From Volutella citrinella (lineage: Eukaryota; Ascomycota; Sordariomycetes; Hypocreales; Nectriaceae): a stretch of DNA of 64,000 nt. Of the stretch, positions 11,998 through 22,402 are shown piece by piece (the stretch's first letter is position 1; the number at the start of each line of letters is the position of its first letter). Both the position numbers and the translations under genes were made by a program. The notes beneath the pieces were generated by a model. That model had not been told where the DNA came from. It saw nothing but the letters and a program-made list of their open reading frames with translations, and ran no database searches. Where the stretch lies: NCBI GenBank assembly GCA_034401135.1, contig JAWZSP010000006.1, positions 248,001 to 312,000 on the forward strand, given 5' to 3'.

Positions 11998-12527
11998 GTC
12001 CTGTTCGATCTGCAGTGTCGCAGATAGAAGAGGGATCTGCTCAATCGAATGTCGGGTGCTCAGATTTGCGTTCTGCAAATGGTGAGGGGAAGTTTTTGAG
12101 GCCAGAGGAGCTGGAGACAGGCTGTACCCTCCTTCTATTGGAGCAGGCTGCAGCCGAGTTACAAAATGGTGCCCAGCATGACCCAATGCAGCCGGCCAAG
12201 GGTGATGCAGCATGTGGCACCATCATCACTGGTCATTATTGGCAGAAAGCTCAAGCCACAGCTGACGGACTTGAAGCCGCAGATAGCCGACGGCTGTGTT
12301 CCATCTTGCCAATGCTTTCAACGTCGGACGCTGTAACAGTCCATCATATCATGTTTGCTTCCTTGCGAGTTGGCATGCTGCAGCTTACAGACGACCCGGG
12401 GTAGGTACGTACTCACGACTCTGGACATCGCCCCGCGTCTGAGGTGCCAGAGACGATGGTGGTCACGTGACCTCGCTTGGTTGCTGTGCCGACAATCGCA
12501 ACCCCACTGCGCGCTATCAATCAATCA
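11998..12527. other. divergent intergenic region
   Basis: This spacer lies upstream of the NACHT-WD40 gene (-) and of the small hypothetical gene (+). A frame on the minus strand stays open for 72 codons above the chosen NLR start. ATG 11997 is the last start before the conserved part and has a basic MKRFFKKTFRQK beginning. No repeat was seen. Confidence 0.35.
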
Positions 12528-13037
12528 ATGCCAGTGATTATTCCTTCATCGCGACGCGAAAGCGTCTCCAGCCAACGCGCCGCCAGTATGGTCGACCGGG
12601 AGACTTTGCGGCACCACTACGACGTGTGCTGCATCGAGAATTTGGCCGCCAAGATGCCCATGTTACAGCCGTTACCAACACGCTTTGGGACTTCTGGGAC
12701 GACAACGCCTTTCAGTGCAATGACTGATCTCCCTGCTACGCCAGCAGCAGACATGGATGCGTCAGCTGAGGCCGACCCCGTCAAGCGACCACGGGGTGAT
12801 CCGCCGGACCAGTCAAGCAGTCGAGACACTCAGGCTGTAGACAATGAGCGACACTCATGGGAGGTGGGCCATGAGTCCAAGCGCAGGCGGCTAGGGCTTG
12901 TTCTACCCAAGGAAGAGGTTTGCCCGGAGGCCTGTTGGGAAAAGGATGTGGTGCACAGTTATATTACACCGTGCAATAGCCATGCGTTCCTGGCCGATGT
13001 GAACCTGGAACTGCAAAAGCATATTTATCGGGCCTGA
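12528..13037 (+). CDS. hypothetical protein with nuclear-type basic motifs (169 aa)
   Basis: An open frame of 169 aa from ATG 12528. A later in-frame ATG at 12588 (MVDRETLRHHYD) is equally possible. The protein is low in complexity in its middle (Pro/Thr/Ala/Asp-rich) and carries VKRPRGDPP and SKRRRLG, both of which could be nuclear import signals. The C-terminal third is more ordered (CWEKDVVHSYITPCNSHAF). No family was recognised. The codon pattern is moderately gene-like, but no intron or homology supports it. It could be the last exon of a larger gene or a chance frame. Confidence 0.4.
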   Translation: MPVIIPSSRRESVSSQRAASMVDRETLRHHYDVCCIENLAAKMPMLQPLPTRFGTSGTTTPFSAMTDLPATPAADMDASAEADPVKRPRGDPPDQSSSRDTQAVDNERHSWEVGHESKRRRLGLVLPKEEVCPEACWEKDVVHSYITPCNSHAFLADVNLELQKHIYRA

Positions 13038-13684
13038 GCCTGATTTCAGTCTGAACAACACCAACATTCGTCAAGGAAGTTCTTGGCTTGCAGGCACCCA
13101 ATAGCCTCTGTTTGCTTCAGGCTCCCGCGGTTTCGGGATGGGAACGAGAGCTATAGTCAACTTGAGCGATGCCCTTTGCAAACTCCGTCTTCAACTGGCT
13201 CAGAGTGGTCTGGGCGGGTCTGACCCCGCAAAACTAAGGTGACGTAGCCGAGAAGCTACGTCAAGCTGCCCAGTCGCTATACCTACGAGAATACGAATGT
13301 TTTGACCCAGGTTAGCGATGGCCCCAGCAGAGACATGGTTACGGTCTTGACTCGGATGGTAGGTTGGGACAAATTAATCCTATAACCTGGCACTAGCCAC
13401 TTGGCGCAAGCCAGGGCATATTGCGGAGCCTGTTGGCGAGAGTTGGACTCTACACTGCATGGAACCTAGTTGACAACCTAGACGAATGCCACAACCGCTA
13501 TCACACAAAGTCATTTATCTTTATTGTCCATCCGGGTATGGCGTTAGTCCAGATTGATGACAAAGGAGAAAATTTTTCGTCGACAGAACTTTTCCTCGTC
13601 GACCACGATTCTACTTTGCCGTCACCCAGCACGACTAAAACTTGGAACTCGACAAGACACCACATCGCAAGTTGATTCGAAGAT
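13038..13684. other. intergenic region
   Basis: About 650 bp before the F-box gene. Short overlapping frames occur but none is convincing. Nothing else was seen. Confidence 0.35.
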
Positions 13685-15397
13685 ATGGCACCTTTTACGC
13701 AGTGGTTCCACTGGCTTTGCCTCTGCCAAAGCATCCAGGACCAAGAACAAGATCAAGAGCTCGATACAATGCCCGAATCGGTCCAGGCACCAAGTCACGT
13801 CGAGGCTCGCCCCGACAACCCAGTGCTCGACCATTGCGCCGGGTTCAGACGAAACGAATGCCCAACAATATACCCTCTCGCGGAATTGGAGAGAACGATG
13901 GACCCCTTGTTGGCTGCACACGTCTATAATGAGACCAACAGCTATTTGGTCAGGCTCCCAGATGAGCTGCTACTTCATATTCTGGACAGCTTTGGGGGAG
14001 ACATTCTCTCCTTGATGTGTCTTCGAAGAGTCTGCAGAAAGCTTCGCCGTCTCATATACGGGCTTCATATATGGACGGCAAATTACCGCACACAAGCAGT
14101 CCTTCCCATCCGTTCGAGATGGGGAATAATCTACATGTCAGAATCAAGGTCGAGCCTATCGTCTGATGCCTTGGTGCGGGAGCTACGGGAGCTGTTACAG
14201 CGAGACCAGATGTGTCAAGAATGCATCCAAGGGCGGGGAGATACCCCGTCACGCCGCCGACAAGAGCGGGTGTATCAAACATCCGACATTCGGCTCGGGC
14301 AGCAACGGAAAGGAGAGTGGGCAAACTACAGCCATTGCCCATTCGGATCTCTGGGCAAGCCATCATTGTACTGCAGCCGCTGTCTTACCAGCCACCATGC
14401 CCTGGCATTTTCAAGAGCTGATCGGGAAGCGGCCAGCCAAGACCGAGAATGTCTCGGGCACCAGGGCCATGTGCAGCTATGCGAGCATGTATCGATCAAA
14501 TGGCTCACAATAGCGCAGCATGTACTCCGGTGGGATCCACGGACATCCGCAGAGTGGGATCAATGCCTCGATGACTTTCGCATCCAGTGTCTCGACCCGA
14601 GCCACAAGACCCAGTGCAGTGCCCAGGGAAAAGGGTCTTCCTGGCCCGAAGCTCGGCTCCAAAGTGGTCTGGCATGGCACCGCGTACGGCTGGTGTTGAC
14701 GTGGGCACCGCACGCTACCGTTATCGGCACTGCCAGCGGCATCAACATCGGAGCGTCTCCCAACAAGAGCAGCTCGAACACCTGTTGCCCTACAGTGGTT
14801 GGCGATGTGTCACTGCGGTTAGGCGCAAATGCCGTGAGGGAAGTGTTTCGGACGCATCAGGCGGGAGCGGCTGGTGTCATATTCCCCTGCAGCCAGATGA
14901 ACAAGTCTCCATCTGCAATGGCTTGTTTTGCCTCGTGTCACTGCCTCGACTATGGAGCGGTACCCAGTCTCGGCAAAGATGATGGCAACGCTGACGACAA
15001 TGGTGTTGGCCCTTCCAAGCGTGCGGCACCAGAGTCGGAGGCAGCTGTGCGTCCTATGAGAGCACTCCAGACTACCAAGACAACAGTTCAGGGGCTGGGA
15101 TCGTGCCAATGCCACATATACTCCCAGGACTACGGCACAGGCACCAACGGCCAAAGAGTGCAAGCACAGTTGCACTGGCCCAAGGGCACTGAAGGCGATG
15201 GATGTCTGGTGACGACCTACAAGCGTGACATTTATGTGCTAAACAAACGGGACTTTTTGTTGACCCGAAGTGTGAACCCAACCCCTGTCTGGTTCTATGC
15301 CATGGATCCCGACAGCTATAGTCAAGATGCCATGCCTTTATGCAAGAATAGGGCATGCATGAACTACTACAAGCGACCTCGCGAGTATCCATTCTGA
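13685..15397 (+). CDS. F-box domain protein (570 aa)
   Basis: A single-exon frame of 570 aa from ATG 13685. Residues 88-125 contain LVRLPDELLLHILDSFGG followed by LMCLRRVCRKLRRLIYG, a clear F-box, which in this family docks on Skp1 in an SCF ubiquitin ligase. Downstream are several Cys pairs (CQECIQGRGD, then SLYCSRCLTSHHA, then CLGHQGHVQLCEH), a zinc-binding type of pattern common in fungal F-box proteins of this architecture. The C-terminal region contains a Cys/His cluster and ends NRACMNYYKRPREYPF. Substrates are unknown. The first 70 residues look unstructured, so a start at the later ATG 13898 is possible. It follows the NLR locus, but no functional link can be shown. Confidence 0.75.
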   Translation: MAPFTQWFHWLCLCQSIQDQEQDQELDTMPESVQAPSHVEARPDNPVLDHCAGFRRNECPTIYPLAELERTMDPLLAAHVYNETNSYLVRLPDELLLHILDSFGGDILSLMCLRRVCRKLRRLIYGLHIWTANYRTQAVLPIRSRWGIIYMSESRSSLSSDALVRELRELLQRDQMCQECIQGRGDTPSRRRQERVYQTSDIRLGQQRKGEWANYSHCPFGSLGKPSLYCSRCLTSHHALAFSRADREAASQDRECLGHQGHVQLCEHVSIKWLTIAQHVLRWDPRTSAEWDQCLDDFRIQCLDPSHKTQCSAQGKGSSWPEARLQSGLAWHRVRLVLTWAPHATVIGTASGINIGASPNKSSSNTCCPTVVGDVSLRLGANAVREVFRTHQAGAAGVIFPCSQMNKSPSAMACFASCHCLDYGAVPSLGKDDGNADDNGVGPSKRAAPESEAAVRPMRALQTTKTTVQGLGSCQCHIYSQDYGTGTNGQRVQAQLHWPKGTEGDGCLVTTYKRDIYVLNKRDFLLTRSVNPTPVWFYAMDPDSYSQDAMPLCKNRACMNYYKRPREYPF

Positions 15398-15731
15398 ACG
15401 ACAGCGTTTGGAACACGCGACTCGGGGTCAGCTGTGGATTAGTGAGGTTTTACCAGACTGTTGTCTTGATGTCAATGCTCTTCAGGGGCAGTGATGAGCA
15501 GATTCGGGTTAGAATACACTACGCCTGGACAACAATGTCGCAGCCGGAGCCTGAAGGCAATGCTCTGCATCTTCGCAGCGGTGAAGCAGCTAAATCCGTG
15601 AGCCTCTTCATGATGTTGGCGAATATCTGAGACATCTGCTGCTCCTGCTGCTAAGACTTTGACACCAAGAGGCAACCTTGGAATTGACGAGCATTACGTT
15701 GATCTTTGTACTGCTTGCTACATCTCTAGGG
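15398..15731. other. convergent intergenic region
   Basis: A 334-bp region between the ends of the F-box gene (+) and the arylsulfotransferase-like gene (-). It should carry both 3' ends. No gene was seen. Confidence 0.4.
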
Positions 15732-17444
15732 CTACAGCTCCTGAGTAATCTCCATTTCTTCCAGCCCTTCATTCACACCTTGTCGAGACGATGAGTGGCC
15801 CAGAATGGAGACTGATGGGCCAGCGCGTACAAGAAGCTGCCTCTTTTCGTCCAAAGCTTCAGCGAATAGTGCAAAGCCATCTTGTACAATTGAATCGCCC
15901 AGTTCCAGCTCCGTTTCAAAACCTGTTCGTTGAACCTCAGCAATAACCGAGCGTTGCGCGACCGAGTCCGCTGTCTGATGCTTGATGGGCGCGGTGTAGA
16001 ACCTCCAGGCCCTAGTCTCGGTATCGCCATTCCACGAAACATACGCGGTTGCTTTTCCTGGCGCCGCGCCTCGTACCAAGACGAGGGCGGGTTCTTCGTT
16101 CGGAATAGCACTCCACCTAGAGCGGAATCCGCGGTATTCTTGCAGGTCCTTTCCCACGGGTTCAGAATCGAGATGTGCGTGGAACAGAACTTCACCGGCG
16201 GCTGCAAACTCGGTGATGGCGCCTGCGTCTCCCCAGTTGACAAACACATTGCCGTTGTGTAGGACCTGGGCATTTCCCTGCGAAGTGGCACTCAATCCAG
16301 CTGGGGCGTCATAGGTCTGAAGGGCTTTGACGATGCCGGCGCTGTGGTTGAGCTGGATGATTCGAGCCCGTGAGAAGGGACTGATTTTTCTATTTGGCCC
16401 GGCAGCCGCGTTATCGAAGAGGGAAATAGTCTCAAGGTTACCATCAGAGGAAACATTTAGCAGTCGGGCGTCGTGCTGGAATGCGAATGTGGCGTCCTGG
16501 TTGACCACGAAACTAGAGTGCGATCCGCCCAGAGTCCAGATGACAGTGCCGTCAGTTCCGTTAATCTTGTAGAGAGCTGCGGCGTTGCGCGCCGAAATGA
16601 GATAGTTTCCATCTGTGTCTTTGTCGATGCTGTTGATGTGAAAATAATCCCACGCGGTAGACGTATTCCACCCTTGGCCAGTGGTCAAAGGGGTAGCCGA
16701 GTCTAATTTTGGTCAGTCATTGGAATGAATAGACAGATCGCCGTTGATGCCAACTGCGGAACTTACGCTTGGGGTCAACATGATCGAGGCTTTGCCAGTC
16801 GAACAGCACCTCTCCGGAATCGATATCCACCTCTAGGCAAAGTTAGACTTGCTTGGCATGTATAGTGGATGCCACACACCCTGGAAGCCGGTCGAAATGA
16901 TCCATGATTGTCCCTCACGACCACCCCACGGCGATAGATCCACAGCTCTTGTATCACCAGCTTCGATGAGCGCAGTTCTTCCGTCAATGATGCGAAACTC
17001 GTGCGCAGATGACAACTTTTTCGATCTGCTGCGAACAGATTTGATGATTTCGTACTTGTCGTTGAGGAGAATGTGATGGCCGTAGAATCGACCCGGGGTC
17101 TCGGCTGGTTGTCCGTGGAATGCACGCAGCACTGGCTCTCCTTTCCACTCATCTACCCCAAAGTTGAAGGCCCCTCCGCCAAAGTAGCCCAGACCAGACC
17201 AGACGAGATCGCCATTGTCGTGGAATATGTACGCCGTGGGCTGAACTGGACCTTTGGATCCGTCCTTGAAGCCAGGATACGGCGCGACAAAAAGATATCC
17301 CTCGCCTACGGACCCTCTTTGGGCAGGCACGGTGATGTTGAGCTTGGGTGGCGTGAGGTCTGGCCGTGAGTGATATTGCCAATCAGCCGAGGCTAGCGAG
17401 CTGAGAGAAAGGATGAGAGTCTCTAAGAACAAACAACCCTTCAT
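15732..17444 (-). CDS. secreted arylsulfotransferase-family protein (533 aa)
   Basis: Three exons on the minus strand: 17444-16880, 16832-16767 and 16702-15732, giving 533 aa. Residues 1-20 (MKGCLFLETLILSLSSLASA) are a signal peptide. The mature start SRPDLTPPKLNITVP, the later AHEFRIIDGRTALIE, and DIDSGEVLFDWQSLDHV followed by DYFHINSIDKDTDGNYLISA are the hallmark blocks of the fungal ASST (Arylsulfotran_2) family, a six-bladed propeller. FSFQHDAR-type text (FAFQHDARLLNV) also fits. The tiny 66-bp middle exon is needed to restore the conserved block. Fungal members are secreted or vacuolar and their substrates are largely unproven. A sulfotransferase role is therefore inherited from the family name, not shown here. 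Confidence 0.85.
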
Positions 17445-18054
17445 TGTGCTCGACGTCTGCTCAAGTGGTGGTTTTGGGTTATGCTGATGGTGAGACGTAT
17501 GGCAAGCGACAGTCAGGATCGCACGGCTTTCAGAGGTTTAAAAATCGATTTCTTGGACGATTGAAAACGAGAAAAAGGATTGAGCCTGCAATGTCGCGCA
17601 ATCCTAACGTCTACCCACGATAGACCAGGGGGTGTCATGTTAGTTCGGATGACGTGCTTACCCTAGAGAATGGCCTTAGCTATACAAAGCCGACAGCCCT
17701 CTACAAGAAAACTTAATTACAATATTATAATATCATAAAATTTTAGTAATAAATTAGTTAATCGTTTAAAGCTGTATTAATAGCTAGTGAGCTGTATATA
17801 CTAGACATGCCCTCTCTATCAGTCTGTATACTACTAGAGTTTGCTTTGTCCTTTCCCTAGGTCAGCTTGGATCATGGGTGATCCTTTGTCATCGTTCTGG
17901 GTCGTCTGATGTACTTAGCATACTGGTACCATCATCCGGATCTAAGCTGCTTCAGGTATTGGCCAGGGCATACTGGCGTGCCGGGTTGCCCGCAATAGAT
18001 GCCAGATTGCAGGTATGACGGAAGCTCTGGCACGCTGTCACCGGCCATGGCCAG
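17445..18054. other. intergenic region with AT-rich island
   Basis: A 610-bp stretch. Positions about 17700-17835 are strikingly AT-rich with many TA steps, unlike the flanks. The rest is ordinary. No coding frame was seen. The AT-rich piece could be an RIP-mutated relic or simply promoter DNA. Confidence 0.45.
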
Positions 18055-18990
18055 CTAGGAGAATGGAACCATGTACGCAATAACGGTAGTCGCCGCCGCC
18101 CAACCGATAACTGCCAAGGTCGAGAGCAGTTCGTTTTGGAGCGTATTGCCTGACTTTGCTGCAAGATCACGATCAATGGCACAGCGCCCATTTGCGTCCC
18201 GGGTGTCACGCAGCCATGTAAAGCCCCAGCAGTACATTCCGATCAGGAACGGTTCGTACACTGGTAGTTGATGCGTCTCTCCATACCAGAGCGTTAGTCC
18301 TCTCGGCAGCGAGACGTATGTGTACACTTGAGTCCGGTTCCAGAATGTAGCCAGACCAGCGAAGATGATCATGTACACAATCTGCACAATGGAGTACATA
18401 GCCGCTGTGCTCATAGTCGGAAAGGCGCGTCTCATTCGCTCAAGGATACCACATCCGAAGATGGCAGCACCAACGCCGAGCCAGATGTATGCGGGTAAGC
18501 ACCAGAGCAGACCCCATGGAACTTTGTCAGCAGCAGGTGCCGGAAACCCAGGGATGAAGTTTGACCATGACCCATACGCCACACCGTAAGCATTCATGGC
18601 CCAGGTTGGATTGTAGGTAGCAAACATGATGTCGAGTGTGGATGCAAACACTCCACCGATAAACAACTTTCCATCCAAGCTAGGGTAGCCGTTCCGGCAC
18701 CATGGGAGCACCACAGTGATGGTGCCGAGCAGTATAAAGATTGAACAGCTGAGGAACTCGGTGGCTCGCAGAACGGCCATGTAAGGATAAGGGTCCACGC
18801 CTGGGTCAGGTCTTTTGAAGTCTTCGGACATTACCCATCGGCCGATGTTGTTTGCGAAGAGCGCGACTTGGGCTACTCCGAGGCCAGCCCAGACATAGAC
18901 TGCACCGCTCGGTCGAATATGAGTAGAGGCTTCTTTTGCTAGGACATTCTTTGTGTTTGCCTTTGTGATACTTGCTGATCGCACAGCCAT
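18055..18990 (-). CDS. AveC-like (DUF5135-type) integral membrane protein (311 aa)
   Basis: A single exon of 311 aa starting at ATG 18988-18990. About seven hydrophobic helices can be read, for example VYVWAGLGVAQVALFANNIG and AAMYSIVQIVYMIIFAGLAT. The soluble motifs NPTWAMNAYGVAYGSWSNFI, FPAPAADKVPWGLLWCLPAY and WLRDTRDANGRCAIDRDL resemble the spirocyclase AveC family known from actinobacterial polyketide pathways. My recognition rests on these motifs only. Fungal homologues are uncharacterised, so no reaction is claimed. No polyketide synthase lies within the window. The promoter side carries the direct repeat at 19133-19213. Confidence 0.7.
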   Translation of the reverse strand: MAVRSASITKANTKNVLAKEASTHIRPSGAVYVWAGLGVAQVALFANNIGRWVMSEDFKRPDPGVDPYPYMAVLRATEFLSCSIFILLGTITVVLPWCRNGYPSLDGKLFIGGVFASTLDIMFATYNPTWAMNAYGVAYGSWSNFIPGFPAPAADKVPWGLLWCLPAYIWLGVGAAIFGCGILERMRRAFPTMSTAAMYSIVQIVYMIIFAGLATFWNRTQVYTYVSLPRGLTLWYGETHQLPVYEPFLIGMYCWGFTWLRDTRDANGRCAIDRDLAAKSGNTLQNELLSTLAVIGWAAATTVIAYMVPFS

Positions 18991-20164
18991 TGTAGGGAGT
19001 TGAATTCGTGCTTTGCAGGTTATTTGTACAGAAGCTAAATTACTTGACCGAGTTTCCGTCTAGATTACGACTTGTATTAGTCCAAGATGTTCGATGCCTA
19101 CTACTCTAACGGAATTCGTGGGAGAGGAGGCTCCGCGGCCCTCGGACTTTTCGTCTCCCGACCCTCCAGTACTTTGTGGCTATGCGATGAAAGCCGCGGC
19201 CCTCGGAGTTTTCTTATCCGATGGTTCAGCAGTCTATTACTTAACGAGCTGGAAGGATGCCATCTGGCGTGGAATTTACTGCGGTGTCTATTGTGTACGT
19301 ATGAGGCTGTGTGCTGCACGGCTTCTCGAACTATCTTGCCTCATTATCTTGTCAAGTCCTGATAGAAGTTCAGGGATTTGGCTGTTGCGGGTCGTACGTC
19401 ATCGAGAACAACCACTTCAAACGGTTCAAGAGCCCTCATGGATTCATGTATGATGGCTGTGATGCCGAGTATCCTGCTGAACAATACGCATGCTGGGCCA
19501 GGCAACCAAACAAGCGCTGTTGGCCAGCTTCGAGGGATAGCATGATAGCCTCTGCGGGGGGTGGGAAATCCATCCCGTGAACCCCGACATATTTAATTGG
19601 CTACGCCTAAAACGGCGGTCGCATTTATTGCTGCACTAAGCGACGCAATCACACTGGTTGCAGCGATATTAGGTCGAGGGTTGGCACACCAAAGTCCCTA
19701 GGAGTTTTACATGGATAGGTCAGACGCGCTTTGACGTCTACGACTAATCTGAGGCTCATGGACTGGATACTCGTATCAATCACTCTTCAAAACATGCGTC
19801 AAGCGCCAGAGATGCCCCATTGGCACATGCTGTCCACGTATTTCTATTAATGATAGTTATGATTGGGCTCCTCTTGACGTTGGTGTTGGCGGATGCGGAA
19901 GTTCATTCGACTTCGCTAAATCCCAACCCCAGTCACAACCCCCAGAAATCAGCCACGGTGCCCTCGGCTCTCGATTAGTGCTTACTGCTGACCATCATTC
20001 CTATTTACGGAAACAAGATGCGAGCAAAATGCGGCGTGAGTCCGAGACTGACGTAAGCATCATAACCTTTATAAGCTCAACCCCGCCCTCAATTTGTGGC
20101 GATAACAGCAACTTCTCATCTTACGCTTTTTGCAACAATTCCCAACACGACAACACCGCACACA
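18991..20164. other. divergent intergenic region
   Basis: About 1.2 kb between the AveC-like gene (-) and the small membrane protein gene (+). A frame of 119 codons at 19094-19453 lacks family features. A duplicated 20-bp segment is present at 19133-19152 and 19194-19213. A TTTATAAG box at about 20069 lies about 95 bp before the downstream ATG. Confidence 0.4.
19133..19213 (+). repeat. short direct repeat, 61 bp apart
   Basis: CCGCGGCCCTCGGA occurs at 19133-19146 and 19194-19207. Both copies continue as (C/G)TTTTC, so 19 of 20 bases match. The repeat lies about 140-220 bp upstream of the AveC-like gene start. It may be a paired binding site or a small duplication. Confidence 0.7.
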
Positions 20165-20626
20165 ATGGCACCGCAAGCTGTTGCCGACGTCAAAATCCAT
20201 CCATTTTACCAGGTGTGGTTTACCTGGATCGATCCAGCCGTCACATGGCTCACAGTAGTCGGCATCATCCTCGCCCCCGACATGCTGTACGAGGCTGGCA
20301 TCCCTCCCAGCATGTCAGTCCGCAACCCAGACCACGACTTCATGTGCTACCAGGCCGCGGCGCTCTGGATGTTTCTCGCACTCACCATTACGATTCTGCC
20401 TCGCTACACCAAGGATTTGGGTGTCTGGAGGATTATTCAGGCGAATGTCATGGCTGTTGATGCCGCCATTGTGGTCATTCTGCTCGTGACCCTGAAGCAG
20501 CAGAATAGGCTGCACCCGTCGCTCTGGAGAGGAATGGACTGGAGCAATCTCTTTTTTACCAGCTTGGTCTTTGTTTTCAGGGTCTTGTTCCTGCTCGACG
20601 TCGGCGTGAAGAGGAAGAGCGGGTGA
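20165..20626 (+). CDS. small four-helix membrane protein (153 aa, DUF7704-like)
   Basis: A single exon of 153 aa from ATG 20165 (MAPQAVADVKIHPFYQVWFT). Four hydrophobic segments can be read: WLTVVGIILAPDML, ALWMFLALTITIL, VDAAIVVILLVTL and LFFTSLVFVFRVLFLL. The opening FYQVWFTWIDP and the overall length match a fungal family of small membrane proteins of unknown function (DUF7704, from memory of the pattern). The C-terminus is basic (VKRKSG), consistent with a cytosolic tail. The frame upstream of the chosen ATG is open but Thr-rich and unlikely to be coding. A TATA-like box lies about 95 bp upstream. Confidence 0.72.
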   Translation: MAPQAVADVKIHPFYQVWFTWIDPAVTWLTVVGIILAPDMLYEAGIPPSMSVRNPDHDFMCYQAAALWMFLALTITILPRYTKDLGVWRIIQANVMAVDAAIVVILLVTLKQQNRLHPSLWRGMDWSNLFFTSLVFVFRVLFLLDVGVKRKSG

Positions 20627-20962
20627 ACCAGGTATGCTCTGTAGCATCACAGCAGCACGATGTGTTGGCATTCTGCGATGGGTGCGTGGCGGATGCAATC
20701 ACATCAACATCTCCTCTAGCCTGATGCGAATGGACCCTGGACTACAAACCTAACATCGCTTTAATCCGAGGAGAAACCTATCCAATTTCATGACTGGGTA
20801 ACCTTCAACCTTACGCAAACCTTGGGCTTCGGTGGCACTTTATAGATGAGTGGTTAGATATGGTTCAGCTTGCACCATGAGAGAAGTCATTTATCCAGGC
20901 CGATCGACATCAAGTGCTTGTTCAATTGAATTTTTAGACTATCGAGGACGAAATGTGACATC
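20627..20962. other. convergent intergenic region
   Basis: 336 bp between two gene 3' ends. No gene, repeat or structured RNA was seen. Confidence 0.4.
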
Positions 20963-22402
20963 CTAAACATTGAGCTTCAGGGAGAAGATACCCCGCTCAA
21001 TAGAGCTCACGACAATGTGGCCACTCTGAAAGTAAGGGTAAACAGACCAGGCTCCGTAGAAAGTAGCCTCACCACCGACGGCATCATCGGCAGGGTGGAC
21101 GTCAAAGAATCCAGTCTCCTCAAACTTGGCCCCAGAGTCATCCTCATTGATGGTGGTAATGTTGACAATGCGCAGGCCGGATCCGTAGTTGGCCTGGTAC
21201 GACAGCCCGTCGATAATGTACTGGTTGTGGTCAATAGAGCGCTGCGGGCTCTTGTAGACTCCGCGGAAAACAGGCCAAGTCAAGTCCTGAATATCGACAA
21301 TGTACGTCGTCGTGTGCTGGTCCGCTGCAGGGCCAGTCTTCTCCTGCTCGTCAAGCTCGTCATCCAGAAGCAGGTACTTGTGGTCCGGGGTCACCCAGCC
21401 CTGGTGCGTGTATGTGGCTCCGTTGTAGGTGGTTCGTGAGAGCTGGGAGGGCATGGCGCGTCGATCAATGTTCACAATGGTGAGGGCGTCTTCGTTGAAG
21501 TTGAAGCAAATCTCCTTGCCCTGGTACTGCGTCATGGGACCGCGATAGATGACGCATTGAGCATCGTGCACATATCCGTCCCCGGACACACAGCCAGCAT
21601 CCTGTGGTCGCCTCGGGTTGGACACGTCAATCATCCAAAGGCCTGCACGGCACTTGAGGCGCTGCTCGGTGCCGACGGCGATGATGAGGTTTGTCTCCGG
21701 GTGAGCGACAATGTTGTGGCTGGACCCGAATCCCGTGAAGCGAGCAGCCAGGTCCCGGCTGACACTAAAGGTTGGTGGGTTCGCAGGGTCTGCGCTTCGG
21801 AGCTTGGTGAGGTCGAAGATTTGCAGGCCGTGGTCCACAGCCTCGGAGCCAATGTAGGCGAAGTTACCAATGACCTTGATGTCTCGCCATGTGGAAGCGA
21901 CGGTCTGTGTGGGGAGACGGCCGACATATCTCAAGCTGCCATCCTTGAGCACCTCGACGAAAGCCGTGCCATCCGTCTGTCCCAGAAGCGCATACTCGCG
22001 ACCAGAGCTTGGGTCAGTCCAGCCTGGTTTTAACGGTTAGTATCCGTGTTGACTAGGAAGCGGGCTGCGTCAATACATACCCCAAATGTCGTTTCCCTCG
22101 CGTGTTCGGCTTCCCGTATCCTGGTGACGGAGGAAGCCAAGCATGTCCACCTTGTTGCACGAGTACTCGCCCGCCTTGCCATCGACGCAAGGAGTGGCCC
22201 CGGCGGCCTTGTAGCGGTCAACGTCAAACAGGCCATCGGCAATGTCCTTCTCACGCTGCTGGACCTTACGCTGCTTCAGGACCGCCATGCTGACGGCACT
22301 TGGGGCGTTTGAAGCACGAAGATTGTCTGCATTGAACACCTGCTGGCCAGCGGCCGAGCCGGCGAGAACCGCCACAACAGTGGATGCCAAAGTCAGCTTC
22401 AT
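20963..22402 (-). CDS. secreted LVIVD-repeat (choice-of-anchor B type) protein (460 aa)
   Basis: Two exons, 22402-22081 and 22023-20963, joined across a GT-AG intron to give 460 aa. The N-terminus MKLTLASTVVAVLAGSAAGQ is a signal peptide. The propeller region contains WRDIKVIGNFAYIGSEAVDH, LQIFDLTKL, IDVSNPRRPQDAGC and HQGWVTPDHKYLLLDDELD, the text of LVIVD-type repeats found in choice-of-anchor B proteins, which are extracellular or cell-wall associated. Conserved Cys pairs near CVDGKAGEYSCNKVDMLG fit an oxidised secreted protein. No catalytic residues are apparent. The role is unknown, possibly binding or adhesion. Confidence 0.82.

Noticed and set aside
12015..12404. 129-codon plus-strand frame upstream of the NLR gene
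   Set aside because: It is partly antisense to the 5' region of the NLR gene and has no features of a protein family.
19094..19453. 119-codon plus-strand frame
   Set aside because: It has no family features, no intron logic and overlaps a direct repeat; composition looks non-coding.
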